Below are positions 1 through 9,371 of a stretch of DNA of 64,000 nucleotides, piece after piece. The notes below the pieces were generated by a model, which saw nothing but the letters and a program-made list of their open reading frames with translations, ran no database searches and was not told the origin of the DNA. Both the position numbers and the translations under genes were made by a program. Numbering within the stretch: the first letter of the stretch is position 1; each line of letters opens with the position of its first letter. This DNA comes from Corallococcus macrosporus (GTDB lineage Bacteria > Myxococcota > Myxococcia > Myxococcales > Myxococcaceae). The stretch lies in NCBI RefSeq assembly GCF_017302985.1, contig NZ_JAFIMU010000010.1, forward strand, positions 1 to 64,000, written 5' to 3'.

Positions 1-1098
1 CGCGCGCTGGCGTGCCTCAACCACGTGCTCGCGCTGGACGCGACGAACGAGCGGGCGCTGGGGTTGCTCAAGAGCATCCAGCGTCAGCAGCGGCGGCGCA
101 CGTGGCGCAGGCGCGGCATCCGCGCGGGCATCGGAGCCGGCGTGGCGCTCGCGTTGGGCCTGGGCGGCTGGCAGGTGTACCGGATGAACGCCGGTGCGCC
201 CGAGACACCGAAGGTGGAGACGGCGGGCCCGCGAACCGACGGCACGAAGGCCACCGTCGGCACCCAACTTCCGACTGGCACCGCTGCCGCCACCGGCATG
301 CAAGGCTCGCAGGTCGCCGGCGCGCCGAGCGGCACTCAAGGCACGGGTGGCACGCCCAACGGCACGCAGGGCACGGGTGGCACAAACGGCTCGCAGGGCG
401 CGGGGGCTTCCAACGGCTCGCAGATCGCGGGCGCGCCCAATGGCTCGCAAGGCACGGGCGACGCCACGGGCACGCCTGGCGGTTCACGCTCCACGGGTGC
501 GCAGGGCACGGGCGGCACGGGCACTCCCGTCCGCGACCCCGACACCAACCCTCGCCTCCCCTCCCCCACGGAGCGCACGGCGCGCCCCACGATGGTCGCC
601 AGCCTCGACCCGCAGGACGACCCGAAGTCCTCTCGCGCTGGCCGGATCCCCGTGTCCATCCTCGTGCGCCCCTACGGCTCCATCCGCGTGGACGACGGCC
701 CCGCCGGCACGCAGCAGCTCGCGCAGCACGACGTGCACCTGACGCCGGGCCCGCACACCATCACCGTCTCCTGCGGCTACTGCGAGGACGCCACGGAGAC
801 CATCGACGTGAAGCCCAACGGCGAGAACGTCTTCCGCCTGCGCGCCCTCCTCAAGTCCTCGCGGCTCGCCCTGGACTACCAGCCGCCGGACGCCACCGTG
901 CGCGTGGGCGACGCGGAGCGCACCGCGCACGACAGCCTCCAGAACCCCTTCGACATCCGCTCCCCCCGGGGCCCCGCCAGCTTCCAGCACCGCGTGGAGG
1001 TGGAGATCTCCTCCCCCGGCTACAAGACCGAGAAGCGCGTCGTCCTGCTGGAGCCCGGCAAGCCCACCACCCTGCGCGGGAGCCTGGCCCCCGAATGA
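1..1098 (+). CDS. C-terminal part of a membrane-anchored signalling protein (probable Ser/Thr kinase with TPR and PEGA-like domains), 5'-truncated
   Basis: The reading frame is open from the first base, so the N-terminus lies outside the window. Visible in order: the end of a TPR-like helix (ACLNHVLALDATNERAL), a basic stretch (RRRTWRRR), one transmembrane helix near residues 39-60, a Gly/Thr/Asn/Ser-rich linker built from imperfect repeats (about bases 230-530), and a C-terminal region of about 150 residues resembling two PEGA-like beta domains (GSIRVDDGPAG). This layout is common in myxobacterial membrane Ser/Thr kinases, but no kinase motif is visible here, so the kinase call is inference. 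It ends in an ATGA overlap with the next gene, implying translational coupling. Confidence 0.7.
   Translation, partial: RALACLNHVLALDATNERALGLLKSIQRQQRRRTWRRRGIRAGIGAGVALALGLGGWQVYRMNAGAPETPKVETAGPRTDGTKATVGTQLPTGTAAATGMQGSQVAGAPSGTQGTGGTPNGTQGTGGTNGSQGAGASNGSQIAGAPNGSQGTGDATGTPGGSRSTGAQGTGGTGTPVRDPDTNPRLPSPTERTARPTMVASLDPQDDPKSSRAGRIPVSILVRPYGSIRVDDGPAGTQQLAQHDVHLTPGPHTITVSCGYCEDATETIDVKPNGENVFRLRALLKSSRLALDYQPPDATVRVGDAERTAHDSLQNPFDIRSPRGPASFQHRVEVEISSPGYKTEKRVVLLEPGKPTTLRGSLAPE
296..530 (+). repeat. Imperfect tandem repeats encoding a Gly/Thr/Ser/Asn linker
   Basis: Units such as GGCACGCAGGGCACGGGTGG and AACGGCTCGCAG recur, encoding GTQGTGG and NGSQGAG-type repeats. The stretch sits between the transmembrane helix and the C-terminal domains, so it is probably a flexible extracytoplasmic spacer. 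Confidence 0.7.
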
Positions 1099-2090
1099 GC
1101 CGTGGCCCGCTGCTTCTCGTCGCCCTCCTCGTGGCCCTGCTGGGCCCCGCGTCCGCGCGCGCCCAGGTCCCCAACGGCGCGGATCCGGAGGTCGCGGCCC
1201 TGCGCTCGTCCTTCGAGTACGGCAAGTACGCCGAGGTGCTGGAGCGCGCCGGCCAGCGCATCGACCGCGGCGACCTGCCCGAGGACGACCTGGTGGAGCT
1301 GCATAAGCTGGCGGGCCTGTCCGCCTTCAACCTCAACAAGACCGACGAGGCCGAACGCCACCTGCGCGCCGTGCTCCGGCTGGACCCCGACTTCAGCCTG
1401 GACCCCTTCGTCGTCCCGCCCCCGGCCGTCGCCTACTTCGAGGACCTGAAGAACCAGATGTCCGGCGAGCGCGAGTTCCTCCGCCAGGAGCAGCGCCTGC
1501 GCCTGGAGCGCGAGAAGGCCGAACAGGAGCGCCGCGAACAGGAGCGCGTCGCCCTGGAGACGCAGCGCCGCCGCGCGGAGGAGCTGGCCCGCCAGGTCAC
1601 CGTGCGCACCGTGGAGAAGCGCAACTTCCTGGTCAACTTCGTCCCCTTCGGCGCCGGCCAGTTCCAGCAGGGCCGCAACAGCATGGGCATCGTCTTCGCC
1701 GCCACCGAAGGCGCCCTGGCCGTCACCAGCATCATCGCGTTCTTCGCGTACGACTCGCTCTTCGAGGAGCGGTTCGTGAACCTCGACAACGTGCTGGACG
1801 AGGACGGCCGCGCGTCCATCCCGGTGCGCTTCATCCCCACGGATCGCGCGCGGCAGGCGGACACGTGGCAGCTCATCAAGCTCGCGTCCGCCACCGGCTT
1901 CTACACCGTCTACACCCTGGGCGTGGTGGACGCCGTCTACCACCACGAGGACCAGGTGGTGAGCAGCACCACCGTGGAGTCCCGCCCCGAACCGAAGCCT
2001 TCTCCCTCCGTCTCCCAGGCCGCGCCGCCGCGCATGCGGCTGTACTCCACCCGTGGTGGGCTGGGCGCCGGCTTCTCCCTCACGTTCTAG
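1095..2090 (+). CDS. TPR / coiled-coil envelope protein with C-terminal membrane segments
   Basis: 331 residues. Starts with a clear signal peptide (LLLVALLVALLGPASARAQ). A TPR-like region follows (EYGKYAEVLERAGQRI; KTDEAERHLRAVLRLDP), then a charged coiled coil around residues 120-175 (EREKAEQERREQER), then FVPFGAGQFQQGR, a motif type seen before paired hydrophobic helices. Two hydrophobic segments follow near residues 200-225 and 265-285. The ATG overlaps the stop of the preceding gene (ATGA). I do not recognise a specific function. Its position between a probable kinase and an FHA regulator suggests an envelope signalling module. Confidence 0.8.
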   Translation: MSRGPLLLVALLVALLGPASARAQVPNGADPEVAALRSSFEYGKYAEVLERAGQRIDRGDLPEDDLVELHKLAGLSAFNLNKTDEAERHLRAVLRLDPDFSLDPFVVPPPAVAYFEDLKNQMSGEREFLRQEQRLRLEREKAEQERREQERVALETQRRRAEELARQVTVRTVEKRNFLVNFVPFGAGQFQQGRNSMGIVFAATEGALAVTSIIAFFAYDSLFEERFVNLDNVLDEDGRASIPVRFIPTDRARQADTWQLIKLASATGFYTVYTLGVVDAVYHHEDQVVSSTTVESRPEPKPSPSVSQAAPPRMRLYSTRGGLGAGFSLTF

Positions 2091-2107
2091 CCCCAGAAAC
2101 TCCGCCC

Positions 2108-4006
<1,899 letters not shown>

Positions 4007-4026
4007 GGTTGCCGTCAAGCCACGCC

Positions 4027-4611
4027 ATGCACCACCACGCGACGCGACAGTCCCGGGGCATCCTCCAGCCGCTCGTGACGGCGCTGGGGCTGGCGGCGCT
4101 CGCGGCGGGTTCGGGCTGCCTCATCCCCCAGGATGAGGCGTTGCTGGAGAGCGTGCCGCAGTTCCGCAACCGCCCGCCGCGCATCCTGGAGGAGCAGGTG
4201 ACGCCCTCGGAGCGCATCCTGCGCAGCTTCGGCGTGGGCAGCTGCGTCCAGGACTTCAAGGTGGTGGTGGAGGACCTGGACGTCGACGACCGCATCACCG
4301 TGGAGTGGTACGTGGACTACAACCCGTCCAACCCCACGGGCTTCTACCGGCAGTTCGTCCTGCCCAACACCGGCCAGCCCGCCCGTGGCGACCGCGGCGA
4401 TCTGCGCATGGACCTGCGCTCGGCCAACAACCCGCTGGCCCCGCCGGGCATCCACCTGGTGGAGGCGCTCGTCACCGACCGGCACCTCACCAACCGCCAG
4501 CCGGATCCCCCGGAAGAGGTCCTGCTCGCGGACGGCGGCGTGGTGAAGGACCCGGGCTTCGTCACCTCGTACTCGTGGGTGGTGAACACGGTGGCGGGGG
4601 ACTGCCAGTGA
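4027..4611 (+). CDS. Putative lipoprotein of unknown function
   Basis: 194 residues, starting 20 bases after the sigma-54 activator. The His-rich start (MHHHATRQ) is followed by a hydrophobic segment and a lipobox-like site (AALAAGSGCL), so it is predicted to be a lipoprotein. The mature part is acidic and beta-rich with no catalytic motif I recognise (EQVTPSERILRSFGVGSC; DLDVDDRITVEWYVDY). The text resembles an Ig/cadherin-like fold, but that is a guess. Its stop overlaps the GTG of the next gene (GTGA). Confidence 0.75.
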   Translation: MHHHATRQSRGILQPLVTALGLAALAAGSGCLIPQDEALLESVPQFRNRPPRILEEQVTPSERILRSFGVGSCVQDFKVVVEDLDVDDRITVEWYVDYNPSNPTGFYRQFVLPNTGQPARGDRGDLRMDLRSANNPLAPPGIHLVEALVTDRHLTNRQPDPPEEVLLADGGVVKDPGFVTSYSWVVNTVAGDCQ

Positions 4612-6245
4612 CGCGCGCGCTCCGGGCCCTGGCGCTGGCGCTCGGGCTGACCGGGGCCGGGTGCGCGTTCCTGGAGGACGAGCCTCCGCCGGATCAGCTC
4701 GTGTGCCGCTCCGACGCGGAGTGCGCCGCGGGCCAGGTGTGCTTCGTGGACGGCTGCGGCAACCCCGGCGGCGACATCGTCGTGGAGGTGGAGCCCCACC
4801 CCAAGGCGGGCCTGCTCGCGCAGGACTTCCCGGTGGACCGGCTGCGGCCGGAGCAGAACCTGGAGCTGTTCAGCCCCGTGCGCCTGCGCGGCGAGGTGTC
4901 CCGGGGCGCCGCCGCCACGGCCGACGGCGGCACGTCCCCCGTCCCCTACCGGGCCCCCATCCACCTGCTGGCCACGGGCGAAAGCCGCCTCATCCCGGGC
5001 GTCGCGCGGCGCTACGAGACGACGCTCACGCCGGACGACGGCGCGTGGATGCTGCCGGTGGGCAGCGGCGACTACACGGTGACGCTCACGCCGCTGGACC
5101 CCGCGCTGCCGCCGCTGTCGCGCACGGCCTCCGTGGACCCCGCCACGGGCGGCATGGTGGCGTTCGACCTGCCCACCGCCCCGCGCGTCGTGACGATGAC
5201 GGGGACGCTGGTGCTCCAGGGCTCGCGCAGGGTGGACGCGGACATGGAGGTGCAGGCGCTGGATGAGTCGCTGCGTCCGCTGTCCCAGCGCGCCCGCGTG
5301 GCCCGCGACACGGGCGCTTTCCAGCTGGCGCTCAGCGTGGAGGACGCCTCGCGCGACACGGTGCTGCTGCGCGCGACGCCCGTGGACGCCGGCAGCCTGA
5401 TGCCCTGGAAGACCTTCGTGGTGGAGCCGTTCAGCGAGCTCCCCTCCGCGCTGGAGCTGGGCGACCCCGGCGCCGCCGTGCGCGTGGAGGGCCGCGTGCT
5501 GGAGTCCAACGGCCAGTCGCCCATGGCCGGCGCGCGCGTGTCGCTCCAGGGCCGCGTGGCCGGCGGCGGCACGTTCAAGGGCCTGCCGGTGCTCACGGAC
5601 GCGCAGGGGCGTTACCAGCTCCAGTCCCGGCCCGGCGTCGCGGAGTCCCCGCTCACGCTCGTCGTCGTCCCGCCGCCTGGCTCGCCTTCGCGCCTGACGC
5701 TCCAGCCGGTGGCGGTGGGCGCGGCGGACACGGTGCTGCCGGACGTGACGTGCCCGGCGCGCAGGGTGGTGGTGGGCAGCGTGAACAACCCGGAGGGCAC
5801 GGGCCCCGCGTCCGGCGTGCGCATCGTGGTGGAGCCGGTGGGCGCCCTCACGGGCTGGCCGCAGCCGCCCCTGGGCTTCGAGTCCCCCCTCACCACCAAC
5901 GGCGAGGGCCGCTTCGAGCTGGCCCTGGACCCGGGCGAGTACCGCCTGGACTTCCTGCCCGGGGAGAACCTGCCGCGCGTCAGCCGCTTCGTCACCGTGG
6001 CGGCGGGTGCCGACGAGACGGGGCCGCTGGAGCTGGCGGCGTTCACGCTGTCGCGGGGCCGTTCGCTGAGCGGCCGCATCACCCTGCCCCCGGATCCGGC
6101 GCTGGCGCCGGACGGCATCGCGGCGAACGCGTCCGTGCGCTTCTTCCGCGTGGTGACGGTGGCGGGACGGCCGGACTCCATCCTGCTGGCGCAGACGGTG
6201 TCCGACAGCACGGGGCGCTACTCCACCGTGCTGCCCACGCGCTGA
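4608..6245 (+). CDS. Large lipoprotein with Cys-rich N-terminus and carboxypeptidase-regulatory-like repeats
   Basis: 545 residues from a GTG that overlaps the previous stop. Signal peptide with lipobox (LTGAGCAF), then a compact Cys-rich segment (CRSDAECAAGQVCFVDGCG) typical of myxobacterial surface lipoproteins. The rest is repeated beta-sandwich modules of the carboxypeptidase-regulatory-like/CNA-B type (VEGRVLESNGQSPMAGARVSLQG; LTDAQGRYQL; GRSLSGRITLPPD). Likely an outer-membrane-anchored structural or adhesive protein. The same architecture recurs in the larger gene at 15372-17963, so the two may be distant paralogues. Convergent with the next gene, only 3 bases apart. Confidence 0.82.
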   Translation: MTRALRALALALGLTGAGCAFLEDEPPPDQLVCRSDAECAAGQVCFVDGCGNPGGDIVVEVEPHPKAGLLAQDFPVDRLRPEQNLELFSPVRLRGEVSRGAAATADGGTSPVPYRAPIHLLATGESRLIPGVARRYETTLTPDDGAWMLPVGSGDYTVTLTPLDPALPPLSRTASVDPATGGMVAFDLPTAPRVVTMTGTLVLQGSRRVDADMEVQALDESLRPLSQRARVARDTGAFQLALSVEDASRDTVLLRATPVDAGSLMPWKTFVVEPFSELPSALELGDPGAAVRVEGRVLESNGQSPMAGARVSLQGRVAGGGTFKGLPVLTDAQGRYQLQSRPGVAESPLTLVVVPPPGSPSRLTLQPVAVGAADTVLPDVTCPARRVVVGSVNNPEGTGPASGVRIVVEPVGALTGWPQPPLGFESPLTTNGEGRFELALDPGEYRLDFLPGENLPRVSRFVTVAAGADETGPLELAAFTLSRGRSLSGRITLPPDPALAPDGIAANASVRFFRVVTVAGRPDSILLAQTVSDSTGRYSTVLPTR

Positions 6246-6248
6246 AGG

Positions 6249-6758
6249 CTAGCGGCCGCTGTCCTTGCGGCGCGCGGTGTCGAAGGCGGCGTGCAGCGCG
6301 TCCACCGCGCCGCCCACCTCACCCGCGTACTGCACCGCGTGGATGGTGTAGAGGTCCTGCACCCGCGTGAGGTGGCGGTACACCGAGCGCAGCTCCACGC
6401 GGGCGGGGTCTCTCGACTCCAGGGCGCACTCGGACTCCGACTTGCGCACGCGCGTCAGCCAGTCGGTGCGGAAGCGCATCCACTCCTGGTCGACCTTGCG
6501 CGCGGGGAGGACGTGCACGAGCTTCTCGCGCTCGGCCTCCAGGTCCTTCCAGTGCGCGTCCGCGGCGTCCAGGCACTCGCGCACGGTGAGGGGCGGAGTC
6601 ACGGCCGGGGGCCGCTCGGGCGTCATCGCCGCGACGGAGTGCCCCACGTTCCAGATCATCCACAGCGAGAACAGCGTGGCCAGCGTGATGTGGACCCCGT
6701 ACGCGGCGCCACGGTAGGTGCGGAAGCGGGGGTCTTTCCGGGGGTCGGGAGCGGACAC
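6249..6758 (-). CDS. Conserved hypothetical single-pass membrane protein
   Basis: 169 residues from a GTG. One transmembrane helix near residues 23-45 (VHITLATLFSLWMIWNVG) follows a short basic, presumably cytoplasmic, N-terminus. The soluble part is helical and charged, with no recognised motif (ECLDAADAHWKDLEAERE). Function unknown. The next gene upstream on this strand is also a single-TM helical protein. Confidence 0.7.
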   Translation of the reverse strand: MSAPDPRKDPRFRTYRGAAYGVHITLATLFSLWMIWNVGHSVAAMTPERPPAVTPPLTVRECLDAADAHWKDLEAEREKLVHVLPARKVDQEWMRFRTDWLTRVRKSESECALESRDPARVELRSVYRHLTRVQDLYTIHAVQYAGEVGGAVDALHAAFDTARRKDSGR

Positions 6759-6811
6759 GGGGCCCAGGTCTTACGACCCTGGACCCCGGGTGGCAATCCT
6801 TCCCTTGCACA

Positions 6812-6839
6812 CCGTCCGGAGCTTTGCGCTTCCGGACGG
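6812..6839 (-). terminator. Hairpin terminator after the TPR membrane protein
   Basis: Perfect 9-bp stem CCGTCCGGA/TCCGGACGG with a 10-base loop, 20 bases past the stop of the gene ending at 6860. No long U-run follows, as is common in GC-rich genomes. Confidence 0.55.
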
Positions 6840-6859
6840 CGGCGGGCTTCCGGGCCGGA

Positions 6860-7843
6860 CTACTGGCCCGCGGGAGCGGTCTGCACGGCCGGCGTGGCCG
6901 TGGGCGCGGCGGCCGGGGCGGCGGCGGGCAGCGCGGCGGCGTCGGCACCACCGGAGGCGGCGCGCTTCGCGGAGCTCAGGCGGCCGCGGAACTGCGACAG
7001 GTACTGGGTGGCCGGGTACGTGGCCAGCGCGTCGCGCACCGTGTCCGCCGCCTTATCGAACGCGCCCGTCTCCTGGTACGACTGGGCGAGCAGCAGCATG
7101 GCGTAGTCGCGCGTCTTGGACTTCTTGTCGCCTTCCACGAAGCGGGCCAGCAGCGGCACGGCCTTGTCGTGCTGACGCAGCTGGTTGTAGGCGGTGCCCA
7201 GGAAGAAGGACGCGTCCAGCGCGTCGGCCTCCGGCGGGTTCATGGCCAGGAAGCGGGACAGGTCCTCCACCACGGCGGACATCTCGTTCTTGCGGAAGGC
7301 GATCTTGCCGCGCTCGAAGGCGGCGTCGCCCGTCTCACGGCGCAGGATGGCGGCGCGGTCGTTGAGGGCCTGGCGCTCCAGCGAGGACAGCTTCTGCGTG
7401 TCCAGCTTCACCAGCGCGTCGATGCCCTTGAGGCGCTCGTCGCCCGGCAGCGTGGTCATCATCTTGTAGACCTCGCCCGCGGCGCGCTGGGCCGTCAGGT
7501 GCGCGGTGGTGTCCGCGCGCTGCTTCTCCAGCTGCGCGGAGAGGTCCGACACCTGCTTCTCCAGCCGCTCGCGCTCGTTGGTGTTGCTGGAGCTGCGCGC
7601 GCCGTTCACCAGGACCGCGCCACCGACCGCCAGCACCGCGAAGAGCGCGTAGGCCACCGCCGAGGAGATCCACTGCCGCTTCTGGAAGTCCTCGTGACGC
7701 TTGCCAACCGCCTTCACCTCCGCATGGAGGTTCTTCAGCAGGTTGTCCGTCTTGATGACGAGGTTGCGCGACTCGATGACCTCGCGGCGGAGCTCGGAGA
7801 GTTCCTTCTCGACGTCGGTCTTCGGCTGTTCAGAGGGGGGCAT
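6860..7843 (-). CDS. TPR-repeat membrane protein with coiled coil
   Basis: About 327 residues. The chosen ATG (7843) has AGGA eight bases upstream; an ATG at 7849 and one at 7888 remain possible. A cytoplasmic heptad-rich segment (KELSELRREVIESRNLVIK) precedes one transmembrane helix (SSAVAYALFAVLAVGGAVLV). A second coiled coil (ERERLEKQVSDLSAQLEKQ) and TPR-like helices follow (DASFFLGTAYNQLRQHDKA; MLLLAQSYQETGAFDKA), ending in an Ala/Pro tail. It resembles YfgM/YbgF-type periplasmic scaffolds, but no specific family is assigned. Confidence 0.8.
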   Translation of the reverse strand: MPPSEQPKTDVEKELSELRREVIESRNLVIKTDNLLKNLHAEVKAVGKRHEDFQKRQWISSAVAYALFAVLAVGGAVLVNGARSSSNTNERERLEKQVSDLSAQLEKQRADTTAHLTAQRAAGEVYKMMTTLPGDERLKGIDALVKLDTQKLSSLERQALNDRAAILRRETGDAAFERGKIAFRKNEMSAVVEDLSRFLAMNPPEADALDASFFLGTAYNQLRQHDKAVPLLARFVEGDKKSKTRDYAMLLLAQSYQETGAFDKAADTVRDALATYPATQYLSQFRGRLSSAKRAASGGADAAALPAAAPAAAPTATPAVQTAPAGQ

Positions 7844-8020
7844 GGACATCTTCCTGGGACCGGAAATGACTTCGGCCGACTCACGCATGCTAAGGGACTC
7901 TCCGGGATGAGGGGGCGGGTTCTTTTGTCGCTCCCCAACAGAGCCCTCCGTGCCCACCATTCCCCGGACTCCCCGCTTCGTACGCGCTCGCCTGCTCTCG
8001 CGTTGGAACTTTCCGCGCGC

Positions 8021-8746
8021 CTAGAACTTGGGCATCGGCCGGGACGGATCCGGCGGGAACGCATAGGTCACACCGAGCGCGAACCAGCTGCCGCCGTGGC
8101 TGAAGCTGAAGGGCCCGCCAAACTTCGCCGCGTCCGGTGACTCCACGGGACCGCGCAGGAACGTGAAGCGGTACTCGGCGGTGATGCCCCACTTCGCGGA
8201 CAGGCGGAGCGTGGCGCCGAGCGAGCCCACCCAGGCCTGGGCGACCCGCTCCTGGACCGCCGAGCCCTCGCGCGTGGACGAGATGACGGTGGGCCCCGTG
8301 AGCAGGCCCACGTAAGGCACCAGCCCCTGAGGCCCCACGTCCAGCACGCCCTGGAAGCGCAGCCCCAGGAGGATGCCGTACGAAACGGTGCTGACCTTGC
8401 GGGACACGGCGCCGTCGCTGCCGGGCTCCGTGAGCCGCAGGTTCTGCGCGGTGCCGAACAGGTCGAAGCCCACCTCCACCAGGTCCGACATCGCGTACGC
8501 GAACGTGGCCACGCCCACGGGCGCTCCCGTGGACTCCGGCGCGCGCTCCAGGCCGTTGCCCGGCCCCTTGGCGCCATACCAGGCGTCGTACAGCGTGCCG
8601 TTGGACGTGAGCCGGTAGCCGGCCAGCACGGTGATGCGGCCCACCCCGTCCAGGTCGGTGGGGGCGCGCTCTGCGCCCGTGTCTTCGTCCTGGGCAAGGG
8701 CGGGAGCGGCGGCGAGGGCGAGGAGGAGCGGCAGACGGCGGAGCAT
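8021..8746 (-). CDS. Predicted outer-membrane beta-barrel protein
   Basis: 241 residues from the ATG giving a classical signal peptide (LRRLPLLLALAAAPALAQ). The mature protein alternates hydrophobic and polar residues in strand-like blocks (ITVLAGYRLTSNGTLYDAWY; AKWGITAEYRFTFLRG) and ends in FALGVTYAFPPDPSRPMPKF, consistent with a small barrel. No ligand can be inferred. Divergent from the YCII gene across about 195 bases. Confidence 0.75.
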   Translation of the reverse strand: MLRRLPLLLALAAAPALAQDEDTGAERAPTDLDGVGRITVLAGYRLTSNGTLYDAWYGAKGPGNGLERAPESTGAPVGVATFAYAMSDLVEVGFDLFGTAQNLRLTEPGSDGAVSRKVSTVSYGILLGLRFQGVLDVGPQGLVPYVGLLTGPTVISSTREGSAVQERVAQAWVGSLGATLRLSAKWGITAEYRFTFLRGPVESPDAAKFGGPFSFSHGGSWFALGVTYAFPPDPSRPMPKF

Positions 8747-8941
8747 CACGGCGCGGAAACCCGGGGCTTTCTGCCAGCACGGGCGCACACGGCCCCGGTG
8801 CTACAGGCGTGTCGCACACCGTAGCCGGGGGCCCTTCCGCGTCAACTTTCCGGTTCGTCCCCCGCCGTGTCGATTTCGCGCCCTACCATTCGTCGCGCTT
8901 TTGAACCCGACGTTGAACCCCACGTTCCAGGAGACCTCCCC

Positions 8942-9367
8942 ATGCGCTTCATGATGCTCGTCAAGGCGACCCCCGACAGCGAGACCGGCCGGCTTCCCAC
9001 GGAGGCGGAGCTGACCGAGATGGGCAAGTACAACGAGGAGCTGGTGAAGGCCGGCATCCTGCTCGCGGGCGAGGGGCTGCACCCCAGCTCCAAGGGCGCC
9101 CGCGTGACGTTCTCCAAGACGGGAAACACCGTGACGGATGGCCCGTTCTCGGAGACGAAGGAGCTGGTCTCCGGCTTCTGGATCATCGAGGTGAAGTCGC
9201 GCGAGGAGGCCATCGCCTGGGCCCGTCGCGTCCCCTTCAAGGACGGCCAGGTGGAGATCCGCCAGGTGGCCTCCGCGGAGGACTTCGCGCCCAGCGACCC
9301 CACCGGCGAGCTGCGCGCGAAGGAGGATGCACTGCGCGCCCAGGTCGAGGCGAAGGCCAAGGCCTGA
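8942..9367 (+). CDS. YCII / DGPF-domain family protein
   Basis: 141 residues, with AGGAGA correctly placed before the ATG. Contains the family signature DGPFSETKELVSGFWIIEV and an N-terminal MRFMMLVKATPDSE strand typical of the YCII/DGPF ferredoxin-like fold. The biochemical role is poorly known; such genes often lie beside ECF sigma factors, but none is adjacent here. Ends 4 bases before the convergent mutL stop. Confidence 0.88.
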   Translation: MRFMMLVKATPDSETGRLPTEAELTEMGKYNEELVKAGILLAGEGLHPSSKGARVTFSKTGNTVTDGPFSETKELVSGFWIIEVKSREEAIAWARRVPFKDGQVEIRQVASAEDFAPSDPTGELRAKEDALRAQVEAKAKA

Positions 9368-9371
9368 GCCG

